Assembly: GCA_944386605.1 (NCBI GenBank)
Contig: CALXBS010000007.1
Location: 1 to 51,885, forward strand
DNA from: an uncultured Clostridia bacterium
GTDB taxonomy: Bacteria > Bacillota > Clostridia > TANB77 > CAG-465
Reading direction: 5' to 3'
Length of the DNA: 51,885 nucleotides
The notes under the pieces were generated by a model. That model was not told the origin of the DNA. It ran no database searches and was given only the letters and a program-made list of their open reading frames with translations. Positions 34,666 through 43,154 of this stretch are shown here, piece by piece; position 1 is the first letter of the stretch; each line of letters begins with the position of its first letter. The position numbers and the translations under genes were made by a program.

Positions 34666-35346
34666 TTACCCATTCCTTTCATCGCTTATAATTTTACCAT
34701 CTTCTATTGTGATAATTCGATCTGCTTCTAATGCAATATTTTCATCATGTGTAATCATAATCAAAGTTTGATTATATTTTTTATTCGATAATTTTAATAA
34801 CTCAATGATTTCTTTGGAAGATTTACTATCTAAATTCCCAGTTGGTTCATCTGCAAGCATAATTGCTGGACGATTAACAACCGCTCTTCCTATTGATACT
34901 CTTTGTTGTTGCCCACCAGATAATTCATTTGGTAAATGCGATCTTCTATTTTCAATTCCTAATGTTTTTAACAAATCGTCCATTACTTTTTTGTCTACTT
35001 CTTTTCCATCTAATCTACAAGGTAAAGCGATATTTTCTTCTGCATTTAATATTGGAATCAAATTATAGAATTGATAAATTAATCCTACTTGTCTACGTCT
35101 AAAAATTGCTAATTCATCATTATTTAAGCTATAAATATCTGTTCCTTCTATAAAAACTTTTCCACTACTTGGTCTATCTACGCCACCTAACATATGCAGT
35201 AAAGTAGATTTTCCGCTACCACTAGCTCCTACTATTGCTACAAATTCACCTTTTTCAACTGAAAAAGATATATGATCTAAAGCAACCACTTTTGTATTTT
35301 TTGCTCCATACTCTTTTGTTAAATTTTCTACTCTTAAAATTTCCAT
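34666..35346 (-). CDS. ABC exporter ATPase (LolD/MacB/BceA class)
   Basis: A 226-residue nucleotide-binding subunit: Walker A GASGSGKST, Q-loop YQFYNL, signature LSGGQQQR, Walker B IMLADEPTGNLD, H-loop ITHDE. It energises the adjacent permease. GGAG precedes the ATG and the promoter at 35370-35398 lies 24 nt or more upstream. Confidence 0.95.
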   Translation of the reverse strand: MEILRVENLTKEYGAKNTKVVALDHISFSVEKGEFVAIVGASGSGKSTLLHMLGGVDRPSSGKVFIEGTDIYSLNNDELAIFRRRQVGLIYQFYNLIPILNAEENIALPCRLDGKEVDKKVMDDLLKTLGIENRRSHLPNELSGGQQQRVSIGRAVVNRPAIMLADEPTGNLDSKSSKEIIELLKLSNKKYNQTLIMITHDENIALEADRIITIEDGKIISDERNG

Positions 35347-35369
35347 TCTTTTATCCTCCTTTTATTTTT

Positions 35370-35425
35370 ATTATATCATCCTAACCTTAAATTTAAGTGA
35401 CTTTTTTAATGACAATTTTGTCACT
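35370..35425 (-). promoter_or_regulatory. Regulated promoter with Bce-type response regulator box
   Basis: On the minus strand TGACA-AAAT-TGTCA (35410-35423) lies directly upstream of a poor -35 (ACTTAA) and a perfect TATAAT (35370-35375), 17 nt apart. Outer AGTGAC/GTCACT arms extend the dyad. The box fits the published BceR-type pattern TNACA-N4-TGTAA and a promoter needing an activator. Confidence 0.55.
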
Positions 35426-35430
35426 AAAAA

Positions 35431-35466
35431 AGATAATGTTTTAACATCAAAAACATTACCTTTTTT
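35431..35466 (-). terminator. Terminator of the two-component genes
   Basis: On the minus strand GGTAATGTTTT pairs with AAAACATTATC and is followed by TTTTTT. Confidence 0.65.
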
Positions 35467-36693
35467 CTATATACTTTTTACTTTATAAAATTTAATTATA
35501 AATAAAGTATATACACCTTTTTTACTTTTTACACGAATGTCTCCATTTTGATTTTCTACAATACTTTTTACAAAAGAAAGCCCAAGTCCCAAGCTATTTG
35601 ATTTCGCATTTTTGGCTTTATAAAATCGTTCAAAAATGTGTTTTATATCTTTTGTATCAATTCCTTCACCATCATCTTTAACACTTATTTCTACAAATAG
35701 ATCATTCTCTGTTACTTTTACTTCTATATTTTTCGCTTCATGTTCTATTGCGTTTTTAAATAAATTATTAATAGCCTCTAAAGTCCAATACTTATCACAA
35801 TTTAATTTTATATGCTCATCACAATCTATTTTGATTGTAACCTGATTAATTTCTGTAAGTACACTAAATGTATCTTTAGCTTCTTGTAATAACTTATTTA
35901 AATCAATATTTTCTTGTTTTAAATGCAAAGTTTTAGAATCTAACTTTGCTAAATTTAAAACATTTTTGATTAACCAATCAATTTTTATAAGTTCTTTATT
36001 CATGCTTTCTAAAAATTCTTTTCTTTTTTCTACTGGTAAATTCTCATCATATAATAAATCATTTAATAAATATAAAGAGGTAAGTGGTGTTTTTAATTGA
36101 TGAGAAATATCTGCTAGTAACTTTTCTGTTCTTTTTTTATCTTGTAACAATAATTCATTTTTTTCTTTTAACATAATTGTCATATCATAAATTTGATTTC
36201 TTAAAATACTTAACTCTGACTCATCATTTTCATGTATATCTAATGTATAATTTCCTTTTAATATTTCTTTTGTATATAAATTAATAGTATTAATTTTCTG
36301 ATCTTGCCTATTAACAAATTTCCAAATGAAAATAATAATAACTATTAAAAAAATACTAGTAGGAATAAAAATAATTAAAAAATTTCGGCTTAAAAAATTC
36401 ATACCATAAGAAGTAACAGAAATATTTTCCACATTAATTCCATAGGATTGTAAAATATCTTGTGAAGAATGCCCAGAAATATCTTTATGGAAAATATCCT
36501 TGATCACCTCTTCTTCTAATTCTGGATATTTTTCATGAATATTTTCCATGATAATACTACTTATTTGATACAAATCATTTTGATACAATTGATTTTGTAA
36601 TACAACCGCAACTCCTATTATAACAAAAAATATAATACCTAGCACTCCTATTTTTAGTAATAATTTATCTCTATCCAAATTTTTAAATTTCAT
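35467..36693 (-). CDS. Membrane sensor histidine kinase
   Basis: A 408-residue kinase. Two membrane helices (about 12-32 and 106-128) frame a short extracellular loop of about 70 residues. A HAMP-like segment follows, then HisKA with the phospho-His in ISHQLKTPLTS and HATPase with NNLFKNAIEHE, VKDDGEGID and GLGLSFVKSIVE. It pairs with the regulator ending 2 nt upstream. With the ABC exporter alongside, the group resembles peptide-antibiotic sensing modules (VanS/Bce type), but the loop is longer than the few residues usual in BceS. Confidence 0.9.
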   Translation of the reverse strand: MKFKNLDRDKLLLKIGVLGIIFFVIIGVAVVLQNQLYQNDLYQISSIIMENIHEKYPELEEEVIKDIFHKDISGHSSQDILQSYGINVENISVTSYGMNFLSRNFLIIFIPTSIFLIVIIIFIWKFVNRQDQKINTINLYTKEILKGNYTLDIHENDESELSILRNQIYDMTIMLKEKNELLLQDKKRTEKLLADISHQLKTPLTSLYLLNDLLYDENLPVEKRKEFLESMNKELIKIDWLIKNVLNLAKLDSKTLHLKQENIDLNKLLQEAKDTFSVLTEINQVTIKIDCDEHIKLNCDKYWTLEAINNLFKNAIEHEAKNIEVKVTENDLFVEISVKDDGEGIDTKDIKHIFERFYKAKNAKSNSLGLGLSFVKSIVENQNGDIRVKSKKGVYTLFIIKFYKVKSI

Positions 36694-36695
36694 AC

Positions 36696-37367
36696 TTAAT
36701 CTCCTATTTTATAGCCTAGTCCACGAATGGTTAAAATAATTTGTGGATTGTTAGGATCTATTTCAATTTTTTCTCTTAAACGTTTAATATATACGGATAA
36801 AGTATTGTCATTTACAAATTCTTCAGATACATCCCAAATACTTGCTAAAATTTTTTCCCTACTTAATATTTTTCCTTTATTTTCTAATAAAACCAATAAT
36901 AATTTATATTCTAAACTTGTTAAAAACACAATTTCATCATCTTTATATACTTTTGCTTGTTTTACATTTATTTTCAAATTTTTATAAATAATTTCTTCTG
37001 TAGAAGAAGAACATCTTCTTAAAACTGCTTTTATTCTTGATAACAACTCACGAGCTCTAAAAGGCTTTGTAATATAATCATCTGCGCCCATTTCCAAACC
37101 TCTTACCACATTGATTTCCTCATCTAATGCTGTTAAGAAAATAATTGGAATGTTGGTTAATTTTTTTATCTGATGAAATAAATCAAATCCATTTTCATTG
37201 CCAAGCGTAATATCTAATAAAATTAAATCAATTACATTTTCTTTTATAATATTTAAACTTTTTTCTTCATTATCTGCAGTAAAAATTTGAAATCCTTCAT
37301 TTTCTAAATAATATTTTATACTACTAGCTATTACACTATCATCTTCTATCAATAATACACTGCTCAT
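36696..37367 (-). CDS. OmpR/PhoB-family response regulator
   Basis: A 223-residue regulator. The receiver has IEDDSV, phospho-Asp in LLDITLG, Thr in FLTALDE and Lys in ITKPFRA. The winged-helix DNA-binding domain runs from about 130 to 222 (LTSLEYKLLLVLLE, SVYIKRLREKIE, IRGLGYKIGD). It is predicted to bind the box at 35410-35423. ATG 37367 is preferred because GGTGAT is upstream; an ATG at 37394 has no ribosome site. Confidence 0.93.
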   Translation of the reverse strand: MSSVLLIEDDSVIASSIKYYLENEGFQIFTADNEEKSLNIIKENVIDLILLDITLGNENGFDLFHQIKKLTNIPIIFLTALDEEINVVRGLEMGADDYITKPFRARELLSRIKAVLRRCSSSTEEIIYKNLKINVKQAKVYKDDEIVFLTSLEYKLLLVLLENKGKILSREKILASIWDVSEEFVNDNTLSVYIKRLREKIEIDPNNPQIILTIRGLGYKIGD

Positions 37368-37459
37368 ATCATCACCAACATTATTATATATCATTTTTAA
37401 GATTTTGTCATTTTTTCATAGCATTTTATTGTAAATTCATGTTAATTACGGATAAGCAC

Positions 37460-37488
37460 TTAACTTTTTCCATAAACTATGTTATAAT
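37460..37488 (+). promoter_or_regulatory. Promoter of the 195-residue gene
   Basis: TTAACT (37460-37465), 17 nt, TATAAT (37483-37488), 30 nt before the TTG start. Confidence 0.6.
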
Positions 37489-37517
37489 ATTTCATGATAT
37501 TTTAGAGGTGTATATAC

Positions 37518-38105
37518 TTGGAAAATTTATTTATATATGTAGAAAATGAAAAAGTTGAAAATTGTTTAAAATATGGTATTAAATTATCTGAATTTGCTAA
37601 TAAAATTATATCTTATAACCAAATAGAAAAAAGAGGAATTATTGCCTTTCTAACTCCAAAAGATAGTGATTTATATGATAACTCCTTTTTTACTTGTCTT
37701 AGAATTTCTACTAATAATTTAAATGCTATTATTTATAATCAAGTTTACGAACATCATCAAGAATTATTATCAAAATCTGTTTGTTCTGTTCAAGATTATA
37801 ACTTAGCAGATTATGAGGATCCAGTAGGAATTATTTGTTCTACAATCTTACCAGAAAATATATTTTTATATAATAAATTATTAGATTTACCTCTTATTGT
37901 AGAAAATTCAAAAGAATATTATTATGACAAACATGTCAATGATTTTATAGAAAATGATCAATTTACAAAATATGAATTATATCAAATTCTTCTTTTACTA
38001 GGAGAACAAAAAAATATATTTACTTCAGAAAAAATAGATGATCATTTAAAAATTTATACCGATCAAATTAATCATAAAACATATACCAAATACATCAAAA
38101 AATAA
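37518..38105 (+). CDS. Conserved clostridial protein of unknown function
   Basis: A 195-residue soluble protein starting with TTG, 8 nt after AGAGGTG. Sequence begins ENLFIYVENEKVENCLKYGI and contains KLSEFANKII and AFLTPKDSDLY. The pattern resembles a family of uncharacterised clostridial proteins that place a YGIKLSE motif near the start. No catalytic motif is visible. It is a single gene between divergent and convergent neighbours, with its own promoter and terminator. Confidence 0.65.
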   Translation: MENLFIYVENEKVENCLKYGIKLSEFANKIISYNQIEKRGIIAFLTPKDSDLYDNSFFTCLRISTNNLNAIIYNQVYEHHQELLSKSVCSVQDYNLADYEDPVGIICSTILPENIFLYNKLLDLPLIVENSKEYYYDKHVNDFIENDQFTKYELYQILLLLGEQKNIFTSEKIDDHLKIYTDQINHKTYTKYIKK

Positions 38106-38146
38106 AACAGGTAGTAATTGTTAAAAATTCTACCTGTTTTGTTTTC
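38104..38146. terminator. Bidirectional terminator
   Basis: AAAACAGGTAG (38104-38114) pairs with CTACCTGTTTT (38130-38140), with T-runs on both sides. Confidence 0.8.
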
Positions 38147-39383
38147 ATTCGATTACAATTTTATCATAATTTTCTAAAATAAAATATGTTGAAAGTCCAA
38201 GCTGTTCTTTTATACTATTCTCCACATTTTCCACAACACAAAAGCCATCTTTTTCAATAACAATTTCAATAGGTACTTCTACATATTGACTTCCATAAAC
38301 CAAAGTAACATAATCATAATTTTTTTCGATGTTTTTATGAATTGCTTCTTTTGGAATTGTCATTCCACTTATTTTTTTCCAAACAATTTCAATATCCATT
38401 GTTCTAAGATCACAAATAGATTCTATTCCATTTTGAATTTTGAAAATAATATATTTTTTATCATTTTTATTTTCTGCTCTAACAATTTCACCTGTAAAGC
38501 TATCGATGTCATTATCAAGAACTTTTAATTCATATTCTTCGCCCACTTCAATATATGGATCATATAAATCATCTTGATCTTGTATAATTAAAATATAGGC
38601 ATTAAAATTATCTACCACTTTAATTCCAAAATTACTATTATTAGAAGCCTTATATTTTTCCATAATTTCATCTAATTTTGTTGTATCACATTCTAAAATG
38701 GTTTGAATATCTAGCATATTCTCTAAACCATCAATTTTATAAGTAACAACTCCTGACTCAGGCGCTAAAATACTACTTTCTGATGAAGCCATGGCATTTT
38801 TTTCAACAGTTTCTCTTTCTTCAATTAACTCTCTTACTTTTGAACCATCTGGGCTTAAATCTCCTAATATAATAATTTTTTTATAAGCTAACTCATCTAA
38901 TTTATTTTTATACTCCTGCATTTTTAAATAAGAAGTTTCACCTTTTAATAATTTAGCAGTTTCCCTAATTTGCGCATCTATATTTTCTACTTCATTAGAA
39001 TAAGTTGCAGGTAAATCTACAATTAAAGTCTCAATAGCTTTATCTAGCTCACTAATAGTGCTAATATATTGATCATATTCCTCATTTTTATACATAGCAA
39101 TCATTTGATTTTTAGCTACCCTTTTATTTTGCTCTACTAATGAAACAGCAACTTGTGTATTATTTAATGGTACTACCGTTTCCTCTGTTAAAATACTAGC
39201 CTGTGTACTACTTGATATCTCTACATACCCATTAGAAACGGTATAAGTTATTTTTTCATTTAAATATTTTTTATAAATAATAATGGTTATTATAATTGCC
39301 ATAATGATAATAATCACTAAAATATTATGTTTATTTTTTTTAAAGAAGTTTAATACCTTTTCACTTTTCTCTTCTTTTTTCAT
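38145..39383 (-). CDS. HlyD-family membrane-fusion-like protein
   Basis: A 412-residue protein with a basic N-terminus, one membrane helix (about 19-40), a coiled-coil region (about 100-190) and a split lipoyl/beta-barrel part (ILAPESGVVTYKIDG at about 200-215; PKEAIH near 345). This is the adaptor-subunit layout. Gram-positive homologues often lie near division or envelope genes and lack a linked transporter, as here. It follows miaA by 10 nt, so it is the last gene of the mutL-miaA unit. Confidence 0.75.
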   Translation of the reverse strand: MKKEEKSEKVLNFFKKNKHNILVIIIIMAIIITIIIYKKYLNEKITYTVSNGYVEISSSTQASILTEETVVPLNNTQVAVSLVEQNKRVAKNQMIAMYKNEEYDQYISTISELDKAIETLIVDLPATYSNEVENIDAQIRETAKLLKGETSYLKMQEYKNKLDELAYKKIIILGDLSPDGSKVRELIEERETVEKNAMASSESSILAPESGVVTYKIDGLENMLDIQTILECDTTKLDEIMEKYKASNNSNFGIKVVDNFNAYILIIQDQDDLYDPYIEVGEEYELKVLDNDIDSFTGEIVRAENKNDKKYIIFKIQNGIESICDLRTMDIEIVWKKISGMTIPKEAIHKNIEKNYDYVTLVYGSQYVEVPIEIVIEKDGFCVVENVENSIKEQLGLSTYFILENYDKIVIE

Positions 39384-39393
39384 ATGTTTACTC

Positions 39394-40329
39394 CTAATTC
39401 ATATATCTTATGATATCATTTGTTAATTCTTCCGTGCCTTTTTTTCCATCCAAATAAATGAGATCTAATTGATTTTTAAACCATGTTTCTTGTCTCTTAG
39501 CATATCGTCTTGTATCTTGCTTTAATTTTTCAACTGCTTCTTCTAAAGAAATTTTATTTTCAAAATAAGGGAAAAATTCTTTATATCCAATTGCTTGCAT
39601 ACAAGTAGAATTTTTATCTAAATGAGACTCATATAATTTTTTTGCTTCTTCTAATATTCCTTGATTTAACATGATATCCACTCTTTGGTTGATTCTATCA
39701 TATAAAACATTTCTATCAAAGTCAATATAAAAAACAGTAAATTGATAAATGGAATTTTTATTTTGGATTCTTATTCTTTCTTTTTCCATATGTTCTGATT
39801 TTGTCTTATTAGAATTTTTAGCAATTTCTAAAGCTCTAATCACACGTTTTAAATTATTAGGATGAATTACCTCAGCAGAATGTGGATCTACTTTTTTTAA
39901 CATATCATGTACATATTCGTTAGAATGTTCTTGCGCTAACTTTTCTAAATATTCCCTATAAGCAAAATCTGTCTCTTCTTCCTCAAAATTCATATCATTG
40001 ATTACGGCATTAATATATAGACCAGTTCCACCACAAATAATTACTTTTTTTCCTCTTGATAAAATTTCTTTTATCTTTTCATAGCATAGTTTTTTGTAAT
40101 CTGAAACGCTAAAATATTCATTTATGCTACAAATATCAATTAAATGATGTTTTATTCCTTGTGCTTCTTCTTCTGTTACTTTAGCCGTTCCTACATTTAA
40201 TTCCTGATAAATTTGCATAGAATCAGCAGATATAATTTCTGCATTTATTTTTTTTGCTACATTTACTGCTAAAGATGTTTTTCCGGAAGCAGTCGGTCCA
40301 ACAATTACAATAATATCTTCTGGTTTCAT
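39394..40329 (-). CDS. miaA: tRNA dimethylallyltransferase
   Basis: A 311-residue enzyme adding dimethylallyl to A37 of tRNAs that read UNN codons. Markers are the P-loop GPTASGKTS, ISADSMQIYQELNVGTAK, GGTGLYINAV and QAIGYKEFFPYF, then RRYAKRQETWFK. It starts 7 nt after mutL, the conserved mutL-miaA order. Confidence 0.96.
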   Translation of the reverse strand: MKPEDIIVIVGPTASGKTSLAVNVAKKINAEIISADSMQIYQELNVGTAKVTEEEAQGIKHHLIDICSINEYFSVSDYKKLCYEKIKEILSRGKKVIICGGTGLYINAVINDMNFEEEETDFAYREYLEKLAQEHSNEYVHDMLKKVDPHSAEVIHPNNLKRVIRALEIAKNSNKTKSEHMEKERIRIQNKNSIYQFTVFYIDFDRNVLYDRINQRVDIMLNQGILEEAKKLYESHLDKNSTCMQAIGYKEFFPYFENKISLEEAVEKLKQDTRRYAKRQETWFKNQLDLIYLDGKKGTEELTNDIIRYMN

Positions 40330-40336
40330 AACGTTC

Positions 40337-42256
40337 CTACTTTCTTAAAAATCTACGTTCTATTTCATATTTGGTAATTTCATATGCGGTTGGTCTACCA
40401 TGAGGACAAGTAAATGGATTATCTAATTTTACCATCTTATCAATTAAAGCAATTTGTTCTTCTTCTGTTAATTTCATATTTCCCTTGACAGCCGCCTTAC
40501 AAGCAAGTGTTGCTAAAAATCTAAATTCTTTTTCTTTCTTTTCTGTTTTAGTAGCTCCTAGTAATTCATCAATCATATCTTTAAACATCGATTTATAATC
40601 AATATCATAACCAATATTAGGCACTCCTGAAATTTTAATAGCATTATCTCCAAATTCTTCTAACATAAAACCACTTTGTTCAAACATTTCTAAATTAGAA
40701 GAAACAATTTCCATTTCCTTAGAAGTTAACTCTACTAGAACAGGAATTAATAGCAACTGACTTTGTTTATCTTTAGCATAATATGCTTCTTTAATTTGTT
40801 CATATAGTAATCTTTCATGTGCTGCATGTTGATCAATAATATACATTGTTTCTTTTATTTGAATAATAATATATGTATCAAAAACTTGACCAATATAACG
40901 ATAAGGAAGAGTATTTTCCATTTTTATTTCTACATTTTCAGCTAGTTCATTTTCCTTTTTAATTTCTTCTGAAATTTCATAATGGAAATCCTCCACAATT
41001 TCTTTTTCTTCTTTTACAGGGATATCTTTTTGTAAAAATATCTCTTCTTTCTTTTCTTCTTTAGGAATTTCTATATTTTCTTCCAATGCTACTTCTTCTT
41101 TTGGAGTTTCAGTACTTTTAAAACTTGCCTTTGAAAAATCAAATTTTTTAGGTGTTTCTATCGCCACATTTTTAATCATCCCATGGTTTATCAAATCTTT
41201 TGAAATTTGCTCTACCTTGTCCACATTTTCCACAGAAGCAATGTTTGTAAATGGACTTGCTTCCCTATTATTTTTTTCTATAGTTGTTCTAACCGCATAA
41301 TAAATTGCATCAAATACCTTTGCTTCATCATCAAATTTCACTTCCAATTTAGAAGGATGTACATTAACATCGATATGTGAAGGATCAATATTCATATTTA
41401 AAATAATAAATGGAAATTTATTAATTGCATATTTTTGTTCGCATGCCCTATCAATAGCAGAGTTGATTGTTTTATCCTTAATATATCTTTTATTAATAAA
41501 TGTATATTGATGCATTCTAGTTGATCTTGAAATACTTGGTAATCCTATCATTCCAGTTATTACAATATCATTAAATTGATACTCAATTGGAATCACATTT
41601 TCATAAATCTCTTTACCAAAAATGTCATAAATAGTTGCTCTTAAATCATTCTTTCCAGATGTTTGAAGAATGGTTTTTCCATTATTTACATATTTAAAAC
41701 TAACTTGTGGATTAGCAAGTGCACTACGAATCACTACATCTTCAATATATCCTGCTTCTGTATAATCTTTTTTTAAGAATTTAAATCTTGCTGGCACGTT
41801 ATAGAAAACATCATGAATCTCAATTTTTGTACCCGTAATTGCAGGAGCATTTTCAATAGACTTGATAACTCCCGCTTCTACTTTTGCTTGAACACCTGTA
41901 TCTTCATGAATATTTTTAGTAGTTAATGTTACTTTTGAAATCGCTGCAATAGAGGCTAACGCTTCACCTCTAAACCCCATTGAAGTAATTTTTAATAAGT
42001 CTTCTTCCTTTCTAATTTTGCTTGTAGCATGGCGTTCAAAAGCCATTTCAATATCATCTGAGGCAAAGCCAATTCCATTATCGATAATCTTGATATAACT
42101 TATACCACCTTTTTGGATTTCTACAGTTATAGCAGTTGCCTTAGCGTCAATGGAATTTTCTATTAATTCTTTTACGATAGAAGCTGGTCTATCTACAACT
42201 TCTCCTGCAGCAATTTTATTAATTGTATGTTCATCTAATAATACAATACTTCCCAT
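40337..42256 (-). CDS. mutL: DNA mismatch repair protein MutL
   Basis: A 639-residue GHKL ATPase with N-terminal IAAGEVVDRPASIVKELIEN, DNGIGF and GFRGEALASIAA. A Glu/Lys-rich linker (about 330-440) precedes the C-terminal dimerisation/endonuclease domain with DQHAAHERLLYEQ, ACKAAVKGN and CPHGRPTAYEI. The DQHA-type and CPHGRP motifs indicate a nicking MutL, as in bacteria without MutH. GGAGGG precedes the ATG. Confidence 0.96.
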   Translation of the reverse strand: MGSIVLLDEHTINKIAAGEVVDRPASIVKELIENSIDAKATAITVEIQKGGISYIKIIDNGIGFASDDIEMAFERHATSKIRKEEDLLKITSMGFRGEALASIAAISKVTLTTKNIHEDTGVQAKVEAGVIKSIENAPAITGTKIEIHDVFYNVPARFKFLKKDYTEAGYIEDVVIRSALANPQVSFKYVNNGKTILQTSGKNDLRATIYDIFGKEIYENVIPIEYQFNDIVITGMIGLPSISRSTRMHQYTFINKRYIKDKTINSAIDRACEQKYAINKFPFIILNMNIDPSHIDVNVHPSKLEVKFDDEAKVFDAIYYAVRTTIEKNNREASPFTNIASVENVDKVEQISKDLINHGMIKNVAIETPKKFDFSKASFKSTETPKEEVALEENIEIPKEEKKEEIFLQKDIPVKEEKEIVEDFHYEISEEIKKENELAENVEIKMENTLPYRYIGQVFDTYIIIQIKETMYIIDQHAAHERLLYEQIKEAYYAKDKQSQLLLIPVLVELTSKEMEIVSSNLEMFEQSGFMLEEFGDNAIKISGVPNIGYDIDYKSMFKDMIDELLGATKTEKKEKEFRFLATLACKAAVKGNMKLTEEEQIALIDKMVKLDNPFTCPHGRPTAYEITKYEIERRFLRK

Positions 42257-42352
42257 TCTTTCCCTCCAATTTCTACATAAAATTTATTTTTTTATGAACT
42301 TATTATACTATTTTTTTACTATTTTATCAATAACCTATATACGATTTTAAAA

Positions 42353-42424
42353 TTGACATAATACTATAAATATGCTATAATAATTTCCTGACCATTCCAA
42401 AGGATAACTTGTAATCAAGTTATC
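42353..42424 (+). promoter_or_regulatory. Perfect promoter and 5' hairpin of the PLC-like gene
   Basis: TTGACA (42353-42358), 17 nt, TATAAT (42376-42381). The leader carries a 9-bp hairpin, GATAACTTG/CAAGTTATC (42403-42424), before the ribosome site. Confidence 0.8.
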
Positions 42425-42455
42425 AAAGACTCTAAAATTAAAGGAGGAATTTTAT

Positions 42456-43100
42456 ATGCCAGGAACTTTGTATCACCTTGTTTTCGCAGAAGAAGTTTAC
42501 AAACGTTTAGTCCCTATACAAAAAATGGACAAAATTTCTTTTATGTGCGGAAACTTAATCCCTGACCTTGCCACCGACAAAGAACACTCTCACTACCGTA
42601 AAAATGCTTCTGTAGAAGGTTTTTTTGTTCCAGAAATAGAAGCAGTAAAAAAAGATCTTTTTTGCCTAAATAATCCCATTTACTTCGGAATGTACACCCA
42701 TTTATACTTAGATCATTATTTTATCGAAGAATTTTTGCTCAGGCAATTTATTTGGGATCTTAAAAATCGGATGGTAATAAATCCTAGGAATCATAAAAAA
42801 TGGGACGCAAAAACCTTTTTCTCAAACGATGGCATGTATGGTGCTTATACTTCTATTAACCATTTGATCTTAAAAGACGGGCTAATTTCTAAGGACTTGC
42901 TAGATCAAATTCCTGCCATTTTGCCACCTACTGGTATTCCCTTATTTGATACAAGACGATCAAAAACGTGGAAACAGGAATTGGAAGAATATTTTGCACA
43001 GAAAAAAGAATACACTGGTGATATTTTTGATTATTCTATTTTATGTGAACACATCCAAAAAATCGCCAACCAGCTTATCGAAGAAATTTTAGTAAGTTAA
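42456..43100 (+). CDS. Zinc-dependent phospholipase C-like protein
   Basis: A 214-residue protein with the layout of the zinc-dependent PLC family: GTLYHLVFAEEVYKRL, the MCGNLIPDLATD segment and HLYLDHYF, with several His and Asp residues able to bind Zn2+. It has no signal peptide, so it is probably cytoplasmic. It is on the opposite strand between mutL and mutS and uses C-ending codons more than its neighbours (GACCTTGCCACCGAC, TACTTCGGAATG), suggesting transfer from another host. AGGAGG precedes the ATG. A terminator follows at 43106-43146. Confidence 0.7.
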   Translation: MPGTLYHLVFAEEVYKRLVPIQKMDKISFMCGNLIPDLATDKEHSHYRKNASVEGFFVPEIEAVKKDLFCLNNPIYFGMYTHLYLDHYFIEEFLLRQFIWDLKNRMVINPRNHKKWDAKTFFSNDGMYGAYTSINHLILKDGLISKDLLDQIPAILPPTGIPLFDTRRSKTWKQELEEYFAQKKEYTGDIFDYSILCEHIQKIANQLIEEILVS

Positions 43101-43105
43101 GTAAT

Positions 43106-43146
43106 AATAAAGAGGCTGTAAAGTTTTTACACTTTTACAGTCTCTT
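43106..43146. terminator. Terminator between PLC-like gene and mutS
   Basis: AAAGAGGCTGTAAA and TTTTACAGTCTCTTT arms across GTTTTTACAC. It also serves mutS on the other strand. Confidence 0.75.
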
Positions 43147-43154
43147 TTCTAAAT

